Positions 1 through 8,918 are shown, counted from the first letter of the stretch. The stretch: DNA of 64,000 bases from Listeria cornellensis FSL F6-0969 (GCF_000525855.1 NZ_AODE01000013.1:1-64000), one strand, 5' to 3'. Notes: generated by a model from the sequence alone, not told the origin. Made by a program: numbers and translations.

Positions 1-672
1 TTTCAGGGTGGCGAAACGGAGCTTACGGTGTATGGCTGTGGGATTGCGAATTATATTCGGACGAGTTTAGCGGTGAGCGGCACGCATTTGAAGTATCCGC
101 TTGAAATTGTGGAAATTGATGATGAAGTCGTGTTTGAAGATGCTACTTTTAAGGTTGTTTGCCGAGAACTTGATCATGGTATTTTGAGTTATGGCTACCG
201 AATTGAAGAGGCTGATAAGGCGGGTTCGCTTGATGCGGAAGGACTCTCAGCGCTTGGTGTGAAGCCCGGCCCGATTTTCAAGGAGTTAAAAGAAGGGAAA
301 ACGGTAACGCTCGAAGACGGTGAAGTTATTGATGGAAGTCAGTTTATTGGACCTGCTAAAAAAGGGCGAACCATTGCGATTTTTGGCGATACAAGGGCGA
401 CGGCGAATGAGTTGGTAATCGCGAATCAGGCGGATGTTATCGTGCACGAAGCGACATTTGGTGCTGAAATGGGTGATATGGCAAGGGAATACATGCATTC
501 TACAACAATAGAGGCTGCAACCTTGGCTAAAAAAGCGGGTGCCAAACGCCTGATTATCACGCACATTAGCTCGCGGTATAGTCGTGATGACAATCGCGAA
601 TTGGTCTCGGAATGCCACACTATTTTTCCGAATACAGAAATAGCAACCGACTTGGCTATATTTGAACTATAA
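1..672 (+). CDS. rnz: Ribonuclease Z, 5'-truncated by window edge
   Basis: The reading frame is open from base 1, so the N-terminal part, including the first HxHxDH metal motif, lies outside the window; 223 residues remain. RNase Z is a metallo-beta-lactamase-fold endonuclease that removes the 3' trailer of tRNA precursors. Seen here: FQGG at the very start, SGTHLKYPLE, the DHG segment, the FGDTR motif holding a metal-binding Asp, HEATF, HSTT, and the final THISSRY motif carrying the last metal ligand His. All are in the order expected for the bacterial long-arm type. An SDR gene follows after 16 bp, as in other Bacillales. Confidence 0.95.
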   Translation, partial: FQGGETELTVYGCGIANYIRTSLAVSGTHLKYPLEIVEIDDEVVFEDATFKVVCRELDHGILSYGYRIEEADKAGSLDAEGLSALGVKPGPIFKELKEGKTVTLEDGEVIDGSQFIGPAKKGRTIAIFGDTRATANELVIANQADVIVHEATFGAEMGDMAREYMHSTTIEAATLAKKAGAKRLIITHISSRYSRDDNRELVSECHTIFPNTEIATDLAIFEL

Positions 673-688
673 AGGAGTTTTGAGAAGG

Positions 689-1477
689 ATGAATGTTTTT
701 TTAAAAGGGAAAACGGTGATGATTACGGGTGCATCCAATGGACTGGGGGCAGAAATGGCACGGCAAGTCGCGGCACAAGGTGCAAACACGATCCTGACAG
801 CGCGTCGCACGGACAAATTAGCAGATTTAGCAACGCAGATTCAAGCGGATTATGGCGTCGTCAGCGCTTATCATAAGATGGATATGACGAACTTCGAAGA
901 GATTGAAGAAGTCATGCAGAAAATAGGGGATACAAAAATCGATATCCTAGTCAATTGTGCTGGATTTGGGATTTTCGAAGAGGCAGTAACTACTGATTTT
1001 GCGACTGTGGAACGGATGTTTGATACGAATGTGCTTGGTTTGATGCGTTTGACCCAGCTCGCTTTACCAGACATGTTGGCACGCAAGTCGGGACATATTA
1101 TCAATATCGCCTCCCAAGCTGGTAAAATTGCGACACCAAAATCATCGGCTTATTCTGCAACTAAATTCGCGGTGCTAGGCTACTCCAATGCATTGCGAAT
1201 GGAAACCAAGCCATCAGGCATCCATGTAACTACGGTAAATCCTGGACCAATTGCAACTAGTTTTTTCGATATTGCCGACAAATCAGGCGACTATTTAGAC
1301 AATGTAGGTTTTTTGGTCCTAAAACCTGAAAAAGTAGCAGCGAAAATTGTGGCTATAATGGGAAAACCAAAGCGTGAAATAAATCTGCCGTTTCTGATGA
1401 ATATTATTTCACGAATGTACCAAGTCATACCACGCGTCATCGAATTTTTCGGTAAAGGCGCATTTGAGAAAAAATAA
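689..1477 (+). CDS. Short-chain dehydrogenase/reductase (YqjQ/DltE-like)
   Basis: Classical SDR of 262 residues. I place the start at ATG 689, 11 bp after AAAGGAG, rather than at the in-frame codon at 662, because MNVFLKGKTVMITGAS then gives the normal Rossmann N-terminus. Visible motifs: TGASNGLG for the nucleotide phosphates near residue 12, NCAGFG, the catalytic Ser in NIASQAGK, and the YSATK catalytic Tyr-Lys pair near residue 157, followed by PGPIATSF. The C-terminus is amphipathic and may touch the membrane. Substrate is not predictable. It follows rnz closely and is probably cotranscribed with it. Confidence 0.88.
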   Translation: MNVFLKGKTVMITGASNGLGAEMARQVAAQGANTILTARRTDKLADLATQIQADYGVVSAYHKMDMTNFEEIEEVMQKIGDTKIDILVNCAGFGIFEEAVTTDFATVERMFDTNVLGLMRLTQLALPDMLARKSGHIINIASQAGKIATPKSSAYSATKFAVLGYSNALRMETKPSGIHVTTVNPGPIATSFFDIADKSGDYLDNVGFLVLKPEKVAAKIVAIMGKPKREINLPFLMNIISRMYQVIPRVIEFFGKGAFEKK

Positions 1478-1481
1478 AAAC

Positions 1482-1523
1482 AGAGTGAGGCTACCTAAAC
1501 AATAGTCTCGCTTATTTTTTTGT
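1482..1523 (+). terminator. Rho-independent terminator after the SDR gene
   Basis: GAGTGAGGCT pairs, with G-U wobbles, with AGTCTCGCTT across an 11-base loop and is followed by a run of seven T. It ends the rnz-SDR transcript before the dinB promoter. Confidence 0.75.
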
Positions 1524-1545
1524 TCCAAAGGTAGCTAAATCTAGC

Positions 1546-1574
1546 TTGCATTATTCAAGTGTAGAGAGTATAAT
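1546..1574 (+). promoter_or_regulatory. SigA-type promoter of dinB
   Basis: TTGCAT at 1546-1551 and a perfect TATAAT at 1569-1574 are separated by 17 bp. The LexA box begins 8 bp downstream of the -10, so it covers the expected transcription start. Confidence 0.8.
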
Positions 1575-1582
1575 TAAAAATA

Positions 1583-1594
1583 GAACAAATGTTC
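1583..1594 (+). promoter_or_regulatory. LexA (SOS) operator upstream of dinB
   Basis: GAACAAATGTTC is a perfect GAAC-N4-GTTC match to the Gram-positive LexA/DinR box and is followed by G. It overlaps the predicted +1 of the dinB promoter, the classic position for repression. Inference: dinB is induced by DNA damage here. Confidence 0.85.
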
Positions 1595-1614
1595 GTTATT
1601 TTGGGTGGAAGGTG

Positions 1615-2694
1615 ATGAATGAATTGGATAAGACGCGTAAAATTATTCATATTGATATGGATGCTTTTTTTGCTTCGGTAGAGGAGCGAGACCATCCAGA
1701 ATATCGTGGGAAAGCACTTATCATTGGTGGAGATCCAAACAAACGAGGCGTCGTTTCTACATGCTCTTATGAGGCTAGAAAATTCGGTGTCCATTCTGCG
1801 ATGCCGGCGAAGCAAGCGTATAAATTATGCCCACATGGTATTTTCATTCATGGGAATATGGAACATTACCGAGAAGTATCCGTGCAAATACGTGAAATAT
1901 TCCATCGCTATACAGATTTAGTAGAGCCAATGTCTTTAGATGAGGCTTATTTAGACGTTACTGAAAATAAAAAGGGTATTAAATCCGCGATGAAGATAGC
2001 CTTGGAGATCCAACATGCCATCTATCACGAACTTGGCTTGACCGCATCCGCAGGCGTTTCGTACAATAAATTTATCGCCAAAATTGCTTCAGATTTTAAG
2101 AAGCCAGCAGGGATGACCGTCGTATTACCAGAAGAAGCCGAAGCCTTTTTAGAGAGTCTGCCAGTTACGAAATTCCACGGTGTCGGAAAAGTGACGGCTG
2201 AGAAGCTACATCGCTTAGGTATCCATTCTGGTGCGGATTTAAAAGCATGGGATGAGTGGGATTTAATTCGGGAGTTGAATAAACAAGGGTATCGTTTATA
2301 TCGAGCGGTAAGAGGTTTATCTGATTCTAAGGTAAATCCGCATCGTGAGAGGAAATCAGTTGGCAGGGAGACTACGTTTGCTAACAATATTTTTGATGAG
2401 CGAGAGATGCAAGAAAAGCTTCTTTTATTTTCACAGAAGATAGAGAATTCGCTGGAACGAATTGGAAAGCATGGGAAGACGGTTGTTTTGAAGTTGCGTT
2501 ACAGCGATTTTAGCACGATTACAAGAAGATTATCCTTGATGGAATATACACGAGATGCACGTGTTATTTACGATGCAGGAGTTAGTTTGTTACGTGATAT
2601 TTACAGCGGGGAAGAGAGCGTTCGATTGGTTGGTTTGACAGTAACGAACTTAAAACCACTGCATTTTGAAAACCTGAAGCTGGAAGGGTTTTAA
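1615..2694 (+). CDS. dinB: DNA polymerase IV (Y-family translesion polymerase)
   Basis: 359 residues, the usual length. Start ATG 1615 follows GGAAGGTG and gives IIHIDMDAFFASVE, which carries the first catalytic Asp. SLDEAYLD supplies the second catalytic Asp/Glu pair. YNKFIAKIASDFKKP is the conserved palm segment, VGKVTAEKL is the helix-hairpin-helix, and the little-finger domain fills the C-terminus. The terminal LKLEGF resembles a beta-clamp-binding tail, though it is not a perfect QLxLF. The protein bypasses DNA lesions at the cost of fidelity. The upstream LexA box indicates SOS control. A run of seven T in the DAFFAS codons is in frame. Confidence 0.96.
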   Translation: MNELDKTRKIIHIDMDAFFASVEERDHPEYRGKALIIGGDPNKRGVVSTCSYEARKFGVHSAMPAKQAYKLCPHGIFIHGNMEHYREVSVQIREIFHRYTDLVEPMSLDEAYLDVTENKKGIKSAMKIALEIQHAIYHELGLTASAGVSYNKFIAKIASDFKKPAGMTVVLPEEAEAFLESLPVTKFHGVGKVTAEKLHRLGIHSGADLKAWDEWDLIRELNKQGYRLYRAVRGLSDSKVNPHRERKSVGRETTFANNIFDEREMQEKLLLFSQKIENSLERIGKHGKTVVLKLRYSDFSTITRRLSLMEYTRDARVIYDAGVSLLRDIYSGEESVRLVGLTVTNLKPLHFENLKLEGF

Positions 2695-2703
2695 GGGAAA
2701 AAC

Positions 2704-2733
2704 TTGTTTATTGTGCCGCGTCATTGCTATACT
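2704..2733 (+). promoter_or_regulatory. Promoter of the GNAT gene
   Basis: TTGTTT at 2704-2709, an 18 bp spacer, then TATACT at 2728-2733 preceded by TGC, an extended -10 element. The coding start lies 35 bp downstream. Confidence 0.6.
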
Positions 2734-2767
2734 TAACTCAGTAATGATTATTGGGAGTTGTTAGATA

Positions 2768-3298
2768 ATGAAAAGGGAATTGAGGAGAATTAGGCCAATC
2801 AGGCGAGAAGATGTGCAGGGAATGCATGTGTGGGAGCTTGATGAAGAAATCGCTATGGCAAGCGGTATCACGAAACCACGATCTTTAGAGGTTTTTCAAA
2901 CGATGTATGAGAAATATTTTTTAAAGGTAAGTGATTCGTTGCAACTGTATAGTATTGTTTTAGATGGACGAGTCATCGGACGTGCAGAATTGGGTTTAAT
3001 CGATCGGGAAAATGGTCATGCCGCTTTTGGCATTGTCATTGGAGAGCGAATGAGTTGGGGAAAAGGCTATGGAAAAGAAGCTATTTTAGAGTTGTTGGAT
3101 GTGGCATTCAATGAGTTATATTTACATAAGGTTTACTGTGAAGTATATACGTTCAATAAGCGATCACTAAACATGATGCATTCGCTTGGATTTAGCCAAG
3201 ATGGTATATTACGAGACCATGAATTTTTTCACGAAGCCTATCATGATCTAGCTGTTTTTAGCATGTTGGACACCGAATTTAGAGCTGGTTTTGAATAG
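2768..3298 (+). CDS. GNAT-family N-acetyltransferase (RimJ/RimL-like)
   Basis: 176 residues starting IRPIRREDVQGMHVW, the typical N-terminal strand and helix of the RimJ/RimL branch. FGIVIGERMSWGKGYGKEAI holds the acetyl-CoA pyrophosphate loop in the form RxxGxG (here MSWGKGYGKEA), and HKVYCEVYTFNKRSLNMMHSLGF is the conserved C-terminal motif. The substrate could be a ribosomal protein N-terminus, an antibiotic or a small amine; sequence alone does not decide. It stands alone between its own promoter and a strong bidirectional terminator. Confidence 0.85.
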   Translation: MKRELRRIRPIRREDVQGMHVWELDEEIAMASGITKPRSLEVFQTMYEKYFLKVSDSLQLYSIVLDGRVIGRAELGLIDRENGHAAFGIVIGERMSWGKGYGKEAILELLDVAFNELYLHKVYCEVYTFNKRSLNMMHSLGFSQDGILRDHEFFHEAYHDLAVFSMLDTEFRAGFE

Positions 3299-3303
3299 GA
3301 AAA

Positions 3304-3350
3304 AGGTGCAGTATCTGCTGATGTAACTAACAGATACTGCACCTCTTTCT
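3304..3350. terminator. Bidirectional terminator between GNAT gene and telA
   Basis: A perfect 14 bp stem, AGGTGCAGTATCTG at 3304-3317 with CAGATACTGCACCT at 3331-3344, has a 13-base loop. A pyrimidine-rich tail lies on the + side and AAAA on the other. It serves the converging GNAT and telA transcripts. Confidence 0.9.
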
Positions 3351-4583
3351 TCACTTCATTTCTAATAGGCGATCCTTTAATTCTTGCTCCATAGATACAA
3401 GTTCTTTTTCTGCAACGGCACGTTTTGCACGGCCTTCTTGTTGAATCTTTAAGGTTTCTTGTAATGTTTCGATGAGGCTTGATTGCGTTTCTTTTAATGT
3501 TTCGATATCCACAATACCTCTTTCATTTTCACGCGCTGTTTCGATGGCGTTTGTTTTTAACATATCTGCATTGCGTTTTAGAAGCTCGTTCGTTGTTTCA
3601 GCTACTTGACGTTGTGCTTCAGCTGCTTGTTGCTGACGCAGAAGGGTAAGCGCGATAGCAACTTGGTTTTTCCATAATGGAATAGCGGTCATAATGGATG
3701 ACTGGATCTTTTCAGCAAGTACTTGATTCGTGTTCTGAATAAGACGAATTTGTGGGGCTTGCTGAATGGTGATTTGACGGCTAAGTTTCAAGTCATGCAC
3801 ACGTTTCTCAAGGCGATCTGCGAATTGTGTGAGGTCATTTACTTCTTGGAAATCCATTTGATCACCGGATTGTTCCGCTTTTTTGCGTAGTTCTGGAAGT
3901 AGTTTGGTATTGATTTCTTCTTGCTTTAGTTCACCGGCTGCGATATAGATATTTAACGCTTGGAAGTAGTCTTTATTCTTGTCGTAGAGTTGCTCTAAGA
4001 AAGAATTGTCTTCCATTAAACGTTTTTTTGCATGTTCTAGTTTTAGGGCGATGCGATCAATCTGCGTGCCCATTTTTTGATATTTGGATGTGATTTCGTT
4101 GATGGATTGCTTCACGCGCGAGAACATTTTTGTGAAAACGTTCTTGTTGCGCGCAGCAAGTTCATCTGGATCGGCTTCTTGCAAACGGAACATAAGATCA
4201 CTGATGATTTCACCGATTGGACCGACGTCTTGTTTTTGAACTTGGTTGAGCATAGAGTGAGAGAAGTCATGCAGCTTTGCTTGTGCTGGTGCGCCGTATC
4301 CGAGGATAGCCGCTTGATTTCCAGGCTCGATTTGCTTGGCCAGTTCTACCGCTTGACGACGATTCGCTTCTGGAAGCATGTCGACTAAGCGTGGCGCTTT
4401 GTCTGTTTCGTTGTTTACGATTTCTTGAACCGTTTGTGAGCCGTTTGTGCCGAATGGATCGGCGAGTAAGTCATCTAATGTTTTGTTGAAGTTAGCATCG
4501 ATGACCTCGGCTTTCGGTTGTTCATATGTTGGTGTTTCTTTTGTTTTTAATTCAGGTTCGTTTGGCTTTTGGTTCTCGGTCAT
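3351..4583 (-). CDS. telA: TelA/KlaA family toxic anion resistance protein
   Basis: 410 residues, mostly alpha-helical and rich in Gln, Glu, Lys and Ala, as in the TelA family (PF05816). Recognisable are LADPFGTNG, the [20 protein letters not shown] segment near residues 85-105, the [16 protein letters not shown] block and the long coiled-coil C-terminus ending LKDRLLEMK. Family members are linked to tellurite resistance and cell-envelope stress, but the biochemical activity is not established. Start ATG 4583 has the ribosome site GAAAGGAG. The 4 bp overlap with the upstream XpaC-like gene (ATGA) indicates translational coupling. Confidence 0.9.
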   Translation of the reverse strand: MTENQKPNEPELKTKETPTYEQPKAEVIDANFNKTLDDLLADPFGTNGSQTVQEIVNNETDKAPRLVDMLPEANRRQAVELAKQIEPGNQAAILGYGAPAQAKLHDFSHSMLNQVQKQDVGPIGEIISDLMFRLQEADPDELAARNKNVFTKMFSRVKQSINEITSKYQKMGTQIDRIALKLEHAKKRLMEDNSFLEQLYDKNKDYFQALNIYIAAGELKQEEINTKLLPELRKKAEQSGDQMDFQEVNDLTQFADRLEKRVHDLKLSRQITIQQAPQIRLIQNTNQVLAEKIQSSIMTAIPLWKNQVAIALTLLRQQQAAEAQRQVAETTNELLKRNADMLKTNAIETARENERGIVDIETLKETQSSLIETLQETLKIQQEGRAKRAVAEKELVSMEQELKDRLLEMK

Positions 4584-5225
4584 TTGGGTGTTCTCCTTTC
4601 AAATTTCTTTTCCTGTTTGGAGATGGAATTCTTCGCCACTTCTAGTTCGAAATCAAGGCTCGATACGTCCTTATTAAGCAGTGCAAAGAGATCTTTCTCG
4701 ATAACACGACCTAAATCGTTCAAAAGGGCACGCGTGTCAGAAAGTGTTTGGTAAATCTTCTTGTCTTTCACCGGTTGGCTGTTTAGGAAAGCATATTTTT
4801 CTGTTAGTTCTACTAAAGAGTCTAAGTGGGAGAAGAAAAAAATCTTCTGCATCATAAAAGCGTTTTGGCTCTTCCTTCACAATACCGTAGATGCGCTTTG
4901 TAAGTATTAATGTTTTATCGCGTTCTTGGAATGTAAATAAAGTACGGTGAGCTGCTGTGATTTTTTGAAGGCGAAGTATTTTAGCTCGTGATTCTTCTAA
5001 GTTCGTGCGAATGTATTTGTATTCTTTTTTTGTAAGCCCGGTCTGTATTGCATGTGCTTTGTCTCCCGCTTTTGCAGAAAAGAAGAACAGGACGGCGGCT
5101 ACGACAAGTGTTGCGACACTAATAAGTAACCAGTTGTTCACAAAGATGTGTGCTAAGATGCCGAACAAAATGAGTGTTAAAACGATTGAGCCAGTGAAGG
5201 CCATAAATTTTTTGAAAACTACCAT
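4580..5225 (-). CDS. XpaC-like membrane protein, frameshifted in this sequence
   Basis: Two frames join into one protein of about 214 residues of the XpaC family (5-bromo-4-chloroindolyl phosphate hydrolysis, PF10112). The N-terminal part has two membrane segments ([20 protein letters not shown] and [20 protein letters not shown]) and then a helical [18 protein letters not shown] domain. The second frame continues [19 protein letters not shown] to a coiled tail. The break is at a run of seven A at 4836-4842; six would give an unbroken [13 protein letters not shown]. XpaC-TelA pairs are common in Firmicutes; the joint role is unknown. The gene overlaps telA by 4 bp. Confidence 0.85.
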
Positions 5226-5388
5226 GTCTATCTTCTCCTTAGGCTTCCTTATTTTTTTAAGGATTAAGTATTTGTGAAAATTGTTTTTAGAAAATCATTT
5301 GAAAAGGCTAACCTGATTTGAGTATATCATACCATATTGGCAGAAAAGATGTTATCAGTCGTGCGATGTAAATTCCCCTCAGACTTGG

Positions 5389-5400
5389 TTATGGTATAAT
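5389..5400 (+). promoter_or_regulatory. Extended -10 promoter of nudF
   Basis: TGGTATAAT, a TGn-TATAAT extended -10, ends 31 bp before the nudF start. No good -35 hexamer was seen, which is usual for extended -10 promoters. Confidence 0.6.
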
Positions 5401-5431
5401 GATAAAAAAGCCTTAGAAATGGAGTGATAGC

Positions 5432-5980
5432 ATGGATTCGTTAGAGGAAAAAACGGTGAAGCGTGAGACGATTTTTGATGGGAAGATTATTAAATTAGTG
5501 GTGGATGATGTTGTGTTGCCAAATGGAGCTAGGAGTAAGCGCGAAATCGTGAAGCATCCTGGTGCGGTGGCGGTTATTGCGATGACGCCTGAAAATAAAA
5601 TGGTGATGGTGGAACAGTATCGGAAACCGCTTGAGAAGGCGATTGTAGAGATTCCAGCTGGTAAAATTGAACCAGATGAAGCGCCAGAGTTGACGGCTGG
5701 ACGTGAGTTGGAAGAGGAAACGGGATATAAAACGGATGATTTGAAGCATCTTGTATCTTTTTATACGTCGCCAGGTTTTGCAGATGAGTTACTACATATT
5801 TATCTTGCGGGAGATTTGAAGAAGCAAGCAAACCCACTTCAAGCAGATGAGGATGAGTTTGTGAACATTGTGGAAGTAAGTTTGGATGAAGCGTTACAGT
5901 TAATAGAAGAAAAGGTCATTTGTGATGCAAAAACGGTGTATGCCGTGCAATATTGGCAGTTGCTTGAAGCGACCAACTAA
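5432..5980 (+). CDS. nudF: ADP-ribose pyrophosphatase (Nudix hydrolase)
   Basis: 182 residues. The complete Nudix box GX5EX7REUXEEXGU is present from the Gly of PAGKIEPDE to RELEEETGY, about residues 75-97, holding the Glu residues that bind Mg2+. Upstream AVAVIAMTPENKMVMVEQYRKP and downstream LVSFYTSPGFADELLHIYLA match the ADP-ribose-specific subgroup. The enzyme cleaves ADP-ribose to AMP and ribose 5-phosphate. GGAGTG precedes ATG 5432. The VOC-fold gene follows after 23 bp and is probably cotranscribed. Confidence 0.93.
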   Translation: MDSLEEKTVKRETIFDGKIIKLVVDDVVLPNGARSKREIVKHPGAVAVIAMTPENKMVMVEQYRKPLEKAIVEIPAGKIEPDEAPELTAGRELEEETGYKTDDLKHLVSFYTSPGFADELLHIYLAGDLKKQANPLQADEDEFVNIVEVSLDEALQLIEEKVICDAKTVYAVQYWQLLEATN

Positions 5981-6003
5981 TTTTGGAGAGGAAGTGGTAT
6001 GAG

Positions 6004-6429
6004 ATGACAGCTGTTTTTCTACATTTTACAGGAAATTGTCGTGAGGCTTTGGATTATTATGCGGGAATTTTCGAGGTGGAGCCAAAGGGTGTGGCAACAT
6101 ATGGTGATGCGCCGTCGAATCGGAACGCCAGCGAAAATAAAGATGTGAACGCTGATAAGATTATGTATAGTGAAATCTATGTCAGAGGTTTGCGCGTGAT
6201 GATGTCGGATATGCCTGACGGTGTTCCGGCGACTCCGGGTGATAATATTAGTATTGTTGTGGAAAGTGATGATTTGGAAGATTTGCAAGTGATTTTTACT
6301 AAGTTTGAAAAAGAGAGTAAGATTTATATGCCGCTTGAAGAAACGTTTTGGAGTGAGGGATATGCGATGATTGCTGACAAATTTGGAACGCAGTGGCACT
6401 TTAGTTACGGTGACTTTTTGACGGAATAA
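6004..6429 (+). CDS. VOC-fold protein (PhnB/glyoxalase-like)
   Basis: 141 residues. I choose ATG 6004, 12 bp after GGAGAGG, over an in-frame TTG at 5983. The chain FLHFTGNCREALDYYAGIFEVEP is the opening strand-helix unit of the PhnB-like branch of vicinal-oxygen-chelate proteins; IMYSEIYVRGLRVMMSD and the closing FWSEGYAMIADKFGTQWHF are the other signature pieces. Family members bind a metal or a small molecule; several act in antibiotic binding. The particular function is not known. Confidence 0.82.
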   Translation: MTAVFLHFTGNCREALDYYAGIFEVEPKGVATYGDAPSNRNASENKDVNADKIMYSEIYVRGLRVMMSDMPDGVPATPGDNISIVVESDDLEDLQVIFTKFEKESKIYMPLEETFWSEGYAMIADKFGTQWHFSYGDFLTE

Positions 6430-6440
6430 GAAAATAGAGT

Positions 6441-6478
6441 AGCGTGTCAGATGGCTTTCTGGTGCGCTTTTTTTATAT
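6441..6478 (+). terminator. Terminator after the nudF operon
   Basis: AGCGTGTCAGA and TCTGGTGCGCT form an imperfect stem followed by a run of seven T. Confidence 0.75.
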
Positions 6479-6491
6479 GGATGGTTATTGA

Positions 6492-6540
6492 TTGACTGGG
6501 TGGTCAAACGGGAGTATAATCGCATTGACTAGATGGTCAA
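6492..6540 (+). promoter_or_regulatory. Promoter with two TetR-type operators
   Basis: TTGACT at 6492-6497 and TATAAT at 6515-6520 with a 17 bp spacer form a near-consensus promoter. The -35 is part of a 16 bp inverted repeat, TTGACTGGGTGGTCAA (6492-6507); an almost identical repeat, TTGACTAGATGGTCAA (6525-6540), covers the start region. Centres are 33 bp apart, about three helix turns, so two dimers would sit on the same face. The TetR-family gene that ends this operon is the obvious candidate repressor. Confidence 0.8.
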
Positions 6541-6562
6541 TTGTGAATTGGAGGGGTCAAAA

Positions 6563-7453
6563 ATGAAAGCGATAGAGACGAATGAGTTGACGAAGTTCTA
6601 TCATAAGAAGCGGGCGATTGAAGGGGTGAATTTGTCAGTAGAGGAAGGTGAATTGTTTGGGTTTATTGGTCCAAATGGTGCTGGTAAATCGACGACAATC
6701 AAGCTGTTGCTGAATTTTATTTATGCTTCGAAGGGCCATGCGACGATACTTGGTAAGGACATTGTGAAAAATTCGGCTGAGATTAAGAAAATGGTCGGAT
6801 ATGTGCCGAGTGAGGTACGTTATTATCCACAAATGACGGCAAATGATATTATTGGGTTTGCTGCGAAGTTTCATCATATTGATCAGGCCGCAGTTCAGAT
6901 GAAGCGCTATTACGAAATGTTTGATATTGATCCGCATAAGCGTTTTGGTGATATGTCACTTGGAAATAAAAAGAAGGTCGCGATTGTGGCTGGGCTTATC
7001 ACGAAGCCGAAGTTATTGATTTTAGATGAACCTACGAATGGACTGGATCCTTTGATGCAACATCATTTATTTAAGGAGATGACGCGCCAAAATCAAGAGG
7101 ACGGTATGACGATTTTTTTGTCGAGCCATAATTTACGTGAGATTCAGGAGTATAGTACGCGGGCTGCTTTTATTCGTGAGGGTGAGATTGTAGCACTTGA
7201 AAATATTGCGGATCAAGAAATGTCGGGGAAAGTGATTATTTTGAAGGGAAATAGGTTGCCAGTAACAGAGCTTGTCAATGCGGGTGCGAAAGTTGTTGAA
7301 ACGACGGAAACGAGTGCGAGATTCACGTTTGATGGAAATGTGCAGTCGGTGTTACCAATTCTTGCGGCGGAGGGAATTAAGGATTTATCGATTACGAATC
7401 AAGAATTGGAAGATAAATTTATGACGCTTTATGAAGGAGGGAAGGCAAAATGA
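6563..7453 (+). CDS. ABC-2 type transporter, ATP-binding subunit
   Basis: 296 residues. ATG 6563 follows GGAGGGG; an earlier in-frame ATG at 6533 would lie inside the operator. GPNGAGKST (Walker A) is near residue 37, MSLGNKKKVAIVAGL is an atypical signature with Gly-Asn in place of the usual SGG, LLILDEPTNGLD is Walker B plus D-loop, and LSSHNLREIQEYSTR carries the switch His. This is the BcrA/YhcH-like branch that powers export of peptides or hydrophobic drugs. It overlaps the permease gene by 4 bp (ATGA). The operon is ATPase-permease-TetR. Confidence 0.92.
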   Translation: MKAIETNELTKFYHKKRAIEGVNLSVEEGELFGFIGPNGAGKSTTIKLLLNFIYASKGHATILGKDIVKNSAEIKKMVGYVPSEVRYYPQMTANDIIGFAAKFHHIDQAAVQMKRYYEMFDIDPHKRFGDMSLGNKKKVAIVAGLITKPKLLILDEPTNGLDPLMQHHLFKEMTRQNQEDGMTIFLSSHNLREIQEYSTRAAFIREGEIVALENIADQEMSGKVIILKGNRLPVTELVNAGAKVVETTETSARFTFDGNVQSVLPILAAEGIKDLSITNQELEDKFMTLYEGGKAK

Positions 7454-8264
7454 ATATTTTAAAGATTGAATGGAAAACGCATTTTAAGAGTTTGCTCGTT
7501 TGGTCGGGGGTTGTGGCGCTAGTCTGGGTATGTTCATGGCGTTCTTTCCTAGTATGCAATCGAGCGGCATGCAAGATTTAGTAAACACGAAAATGAATGC
7601 TTTACCTAAAGAAATGATGAATGTTTTGCACATTAGTTCGATGGCGGATTTAACAAAAATTGATGCCTATTTTGCGTATGTATTTCAGTATATTTTTATT
7701 GCAGCGTGTGTGTATGCAGCGATGATTGGGGCGCAAGCGTTAGTGAAGGAAGAGACGGACGGGACGATTGAGTTTTTATATGCGCAACCGATTACGCGTT
7801 CGGAATTAGTGGCTTGGAAAATGGTTGGAAATGCGATTTCATTTATTGCTTTTTGGGCTATCACGTTTGTTGTTTCGACGGTATTGGTCGTTTTCTTGAA
7901 GCAAGATGGGGCGAATTCAGGGGATTTGGTGCAGTCGCTCGTGCGGGTGTTCTCGAATGAGTTACTGGTTGCCTTGTTGTTTATGAGTGCTGGCTTCTGT
8001 TTTTCAGCGATTGTTCATTCGGCGAAGCAGGCGACACCAGTTGCTTTGGGACTCGTTTTTCTGACGTATATTTTAGGGATTCTTGCTGGTTTGAATGATA
8101 AGGTAGACTTCTTTAAATACTTTTCTCCGATTAATTTTGCGATTCCGTCTGATATGATAAAAGCCTCGATGGAGAGCGTTAATATTTGGATTACAGTGGT
8201 TTCGATGGTTGTGTTTACCGTGCTGACTTTCGTACTGTATCGGAAAAAGGATTTGAGGGTGTGA
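7450..8264 (+). CDS. ABC-2 type transporter permease, frameshifted near its start
   Basis: The gene starts at ATG 7450 (MNILKIEWKTHFKSLLVWSG) and then shifts frame between about 7505 and 7520; the rest reads GMFMAFFPSMQSSGMQDLV onward to 8264. One missing base (for example a sixth G in the G run at 7505-7509) restores a protein of about 271 residues. It has six hydrophobic segments and the pattern ALVKEETDGTIEFLYAQPITRSELV typical of ABC-2 permeases. It forms the membrane channel for the preceding ATPase. Its stop overlaps the TetR start by one base (TGATG). Confidence 0.88.
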
Positions 8265-8870
8265 TGGAAGATAAACGGGATAAAATTTTGAAAGTAGCGG
8301 TGGAGGAATTCGCGGATCATGGGTATAAGGCGGCTAGTACGAATCGGATTTCAGAGATTGCTGGTGTTTCGAAGGGGTTGATTTTTCATTATTTTGGCTC
8401 AAAAGAAAAAACTATATACAGCGGCGGTTGGTTATTCGGTGGATTTAGCGATGCAGGAAGTACCGATTGGGGACATGCCAACGGAGGACTTTATGCAAGG
8501 CGCAATTTGGTCGACGAAGCAGAAGCTGAATTTCAGCAAGAACCACCCCGCGGTTTTTAAGTTGATTATGCAGTCTTATGCCAATCCTCCAGCAGCGCTT
8601 GCGGAGCGGTTGCATGCGTACTATATGGAGGCGTTGCAAGTACAAGATGTTTATATGAACCAGATTTTCGAGAAAGTGACGTTGCGGGCGGATGTTGTTT
8701 CTCAGGATGCGCATGACCTGGTTCGCGCCTTGTTTGATTATATAATTAAAATGGCGACGGATTATATTCGGGAAAATCCAGATGCAACGATGGAGGAAAT
8801 GCAGCCGCTTGTTGATAAGTTTATGAACATGATGGCGATTGTGGAGCGTGGGATGATTCGAAAAACATGA
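8264..8870 (+). CDS. TetR-family repressor, frameshifted
   Basis: ATG 8264 opens MEDKRDKILKVAVEEFADHG and a textbook TetR helix-turn-helix (TNRISEIAGVSKGLIFHYFG, residues about 25-45). The frame breaks in a run of six A at 8406-8411; five would give FGSKEKLYTAAVGYSVDLAM and join to the ligand-binding domain that ends ERGMIRKT, about 201 residues in total. As the last gene of the ABC operon, coupled to the permease by TGATG, it most likely represses its own operon through the paired inverted repeats at 6492-6540 and responds to a substrate of the pump. Confidence 0.88.
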
Positions 8871-8880
8871 ATAACTGGGA

Positions 8881-8918
8881 AAACAAACCTGAATTTTGTG
8901 AGTTAGGTTTGTTTTTTT
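8881..8918 (+). terminator. Terminator of the ABC-TetR operon
   Basis: AAACAAACCT and AGGTTTGTTT pair across a 14-base loop, followed by more T. Confidence 0.85.

Noticed and set aside
8394-8560. Programmed frameshift in tetR, xerD, recQ and others
   Set aside because: No pseudoknot, stop context or conservation is visible, and many unrelated genes show the same +1 A/T pattern; sequencing error is simpler.
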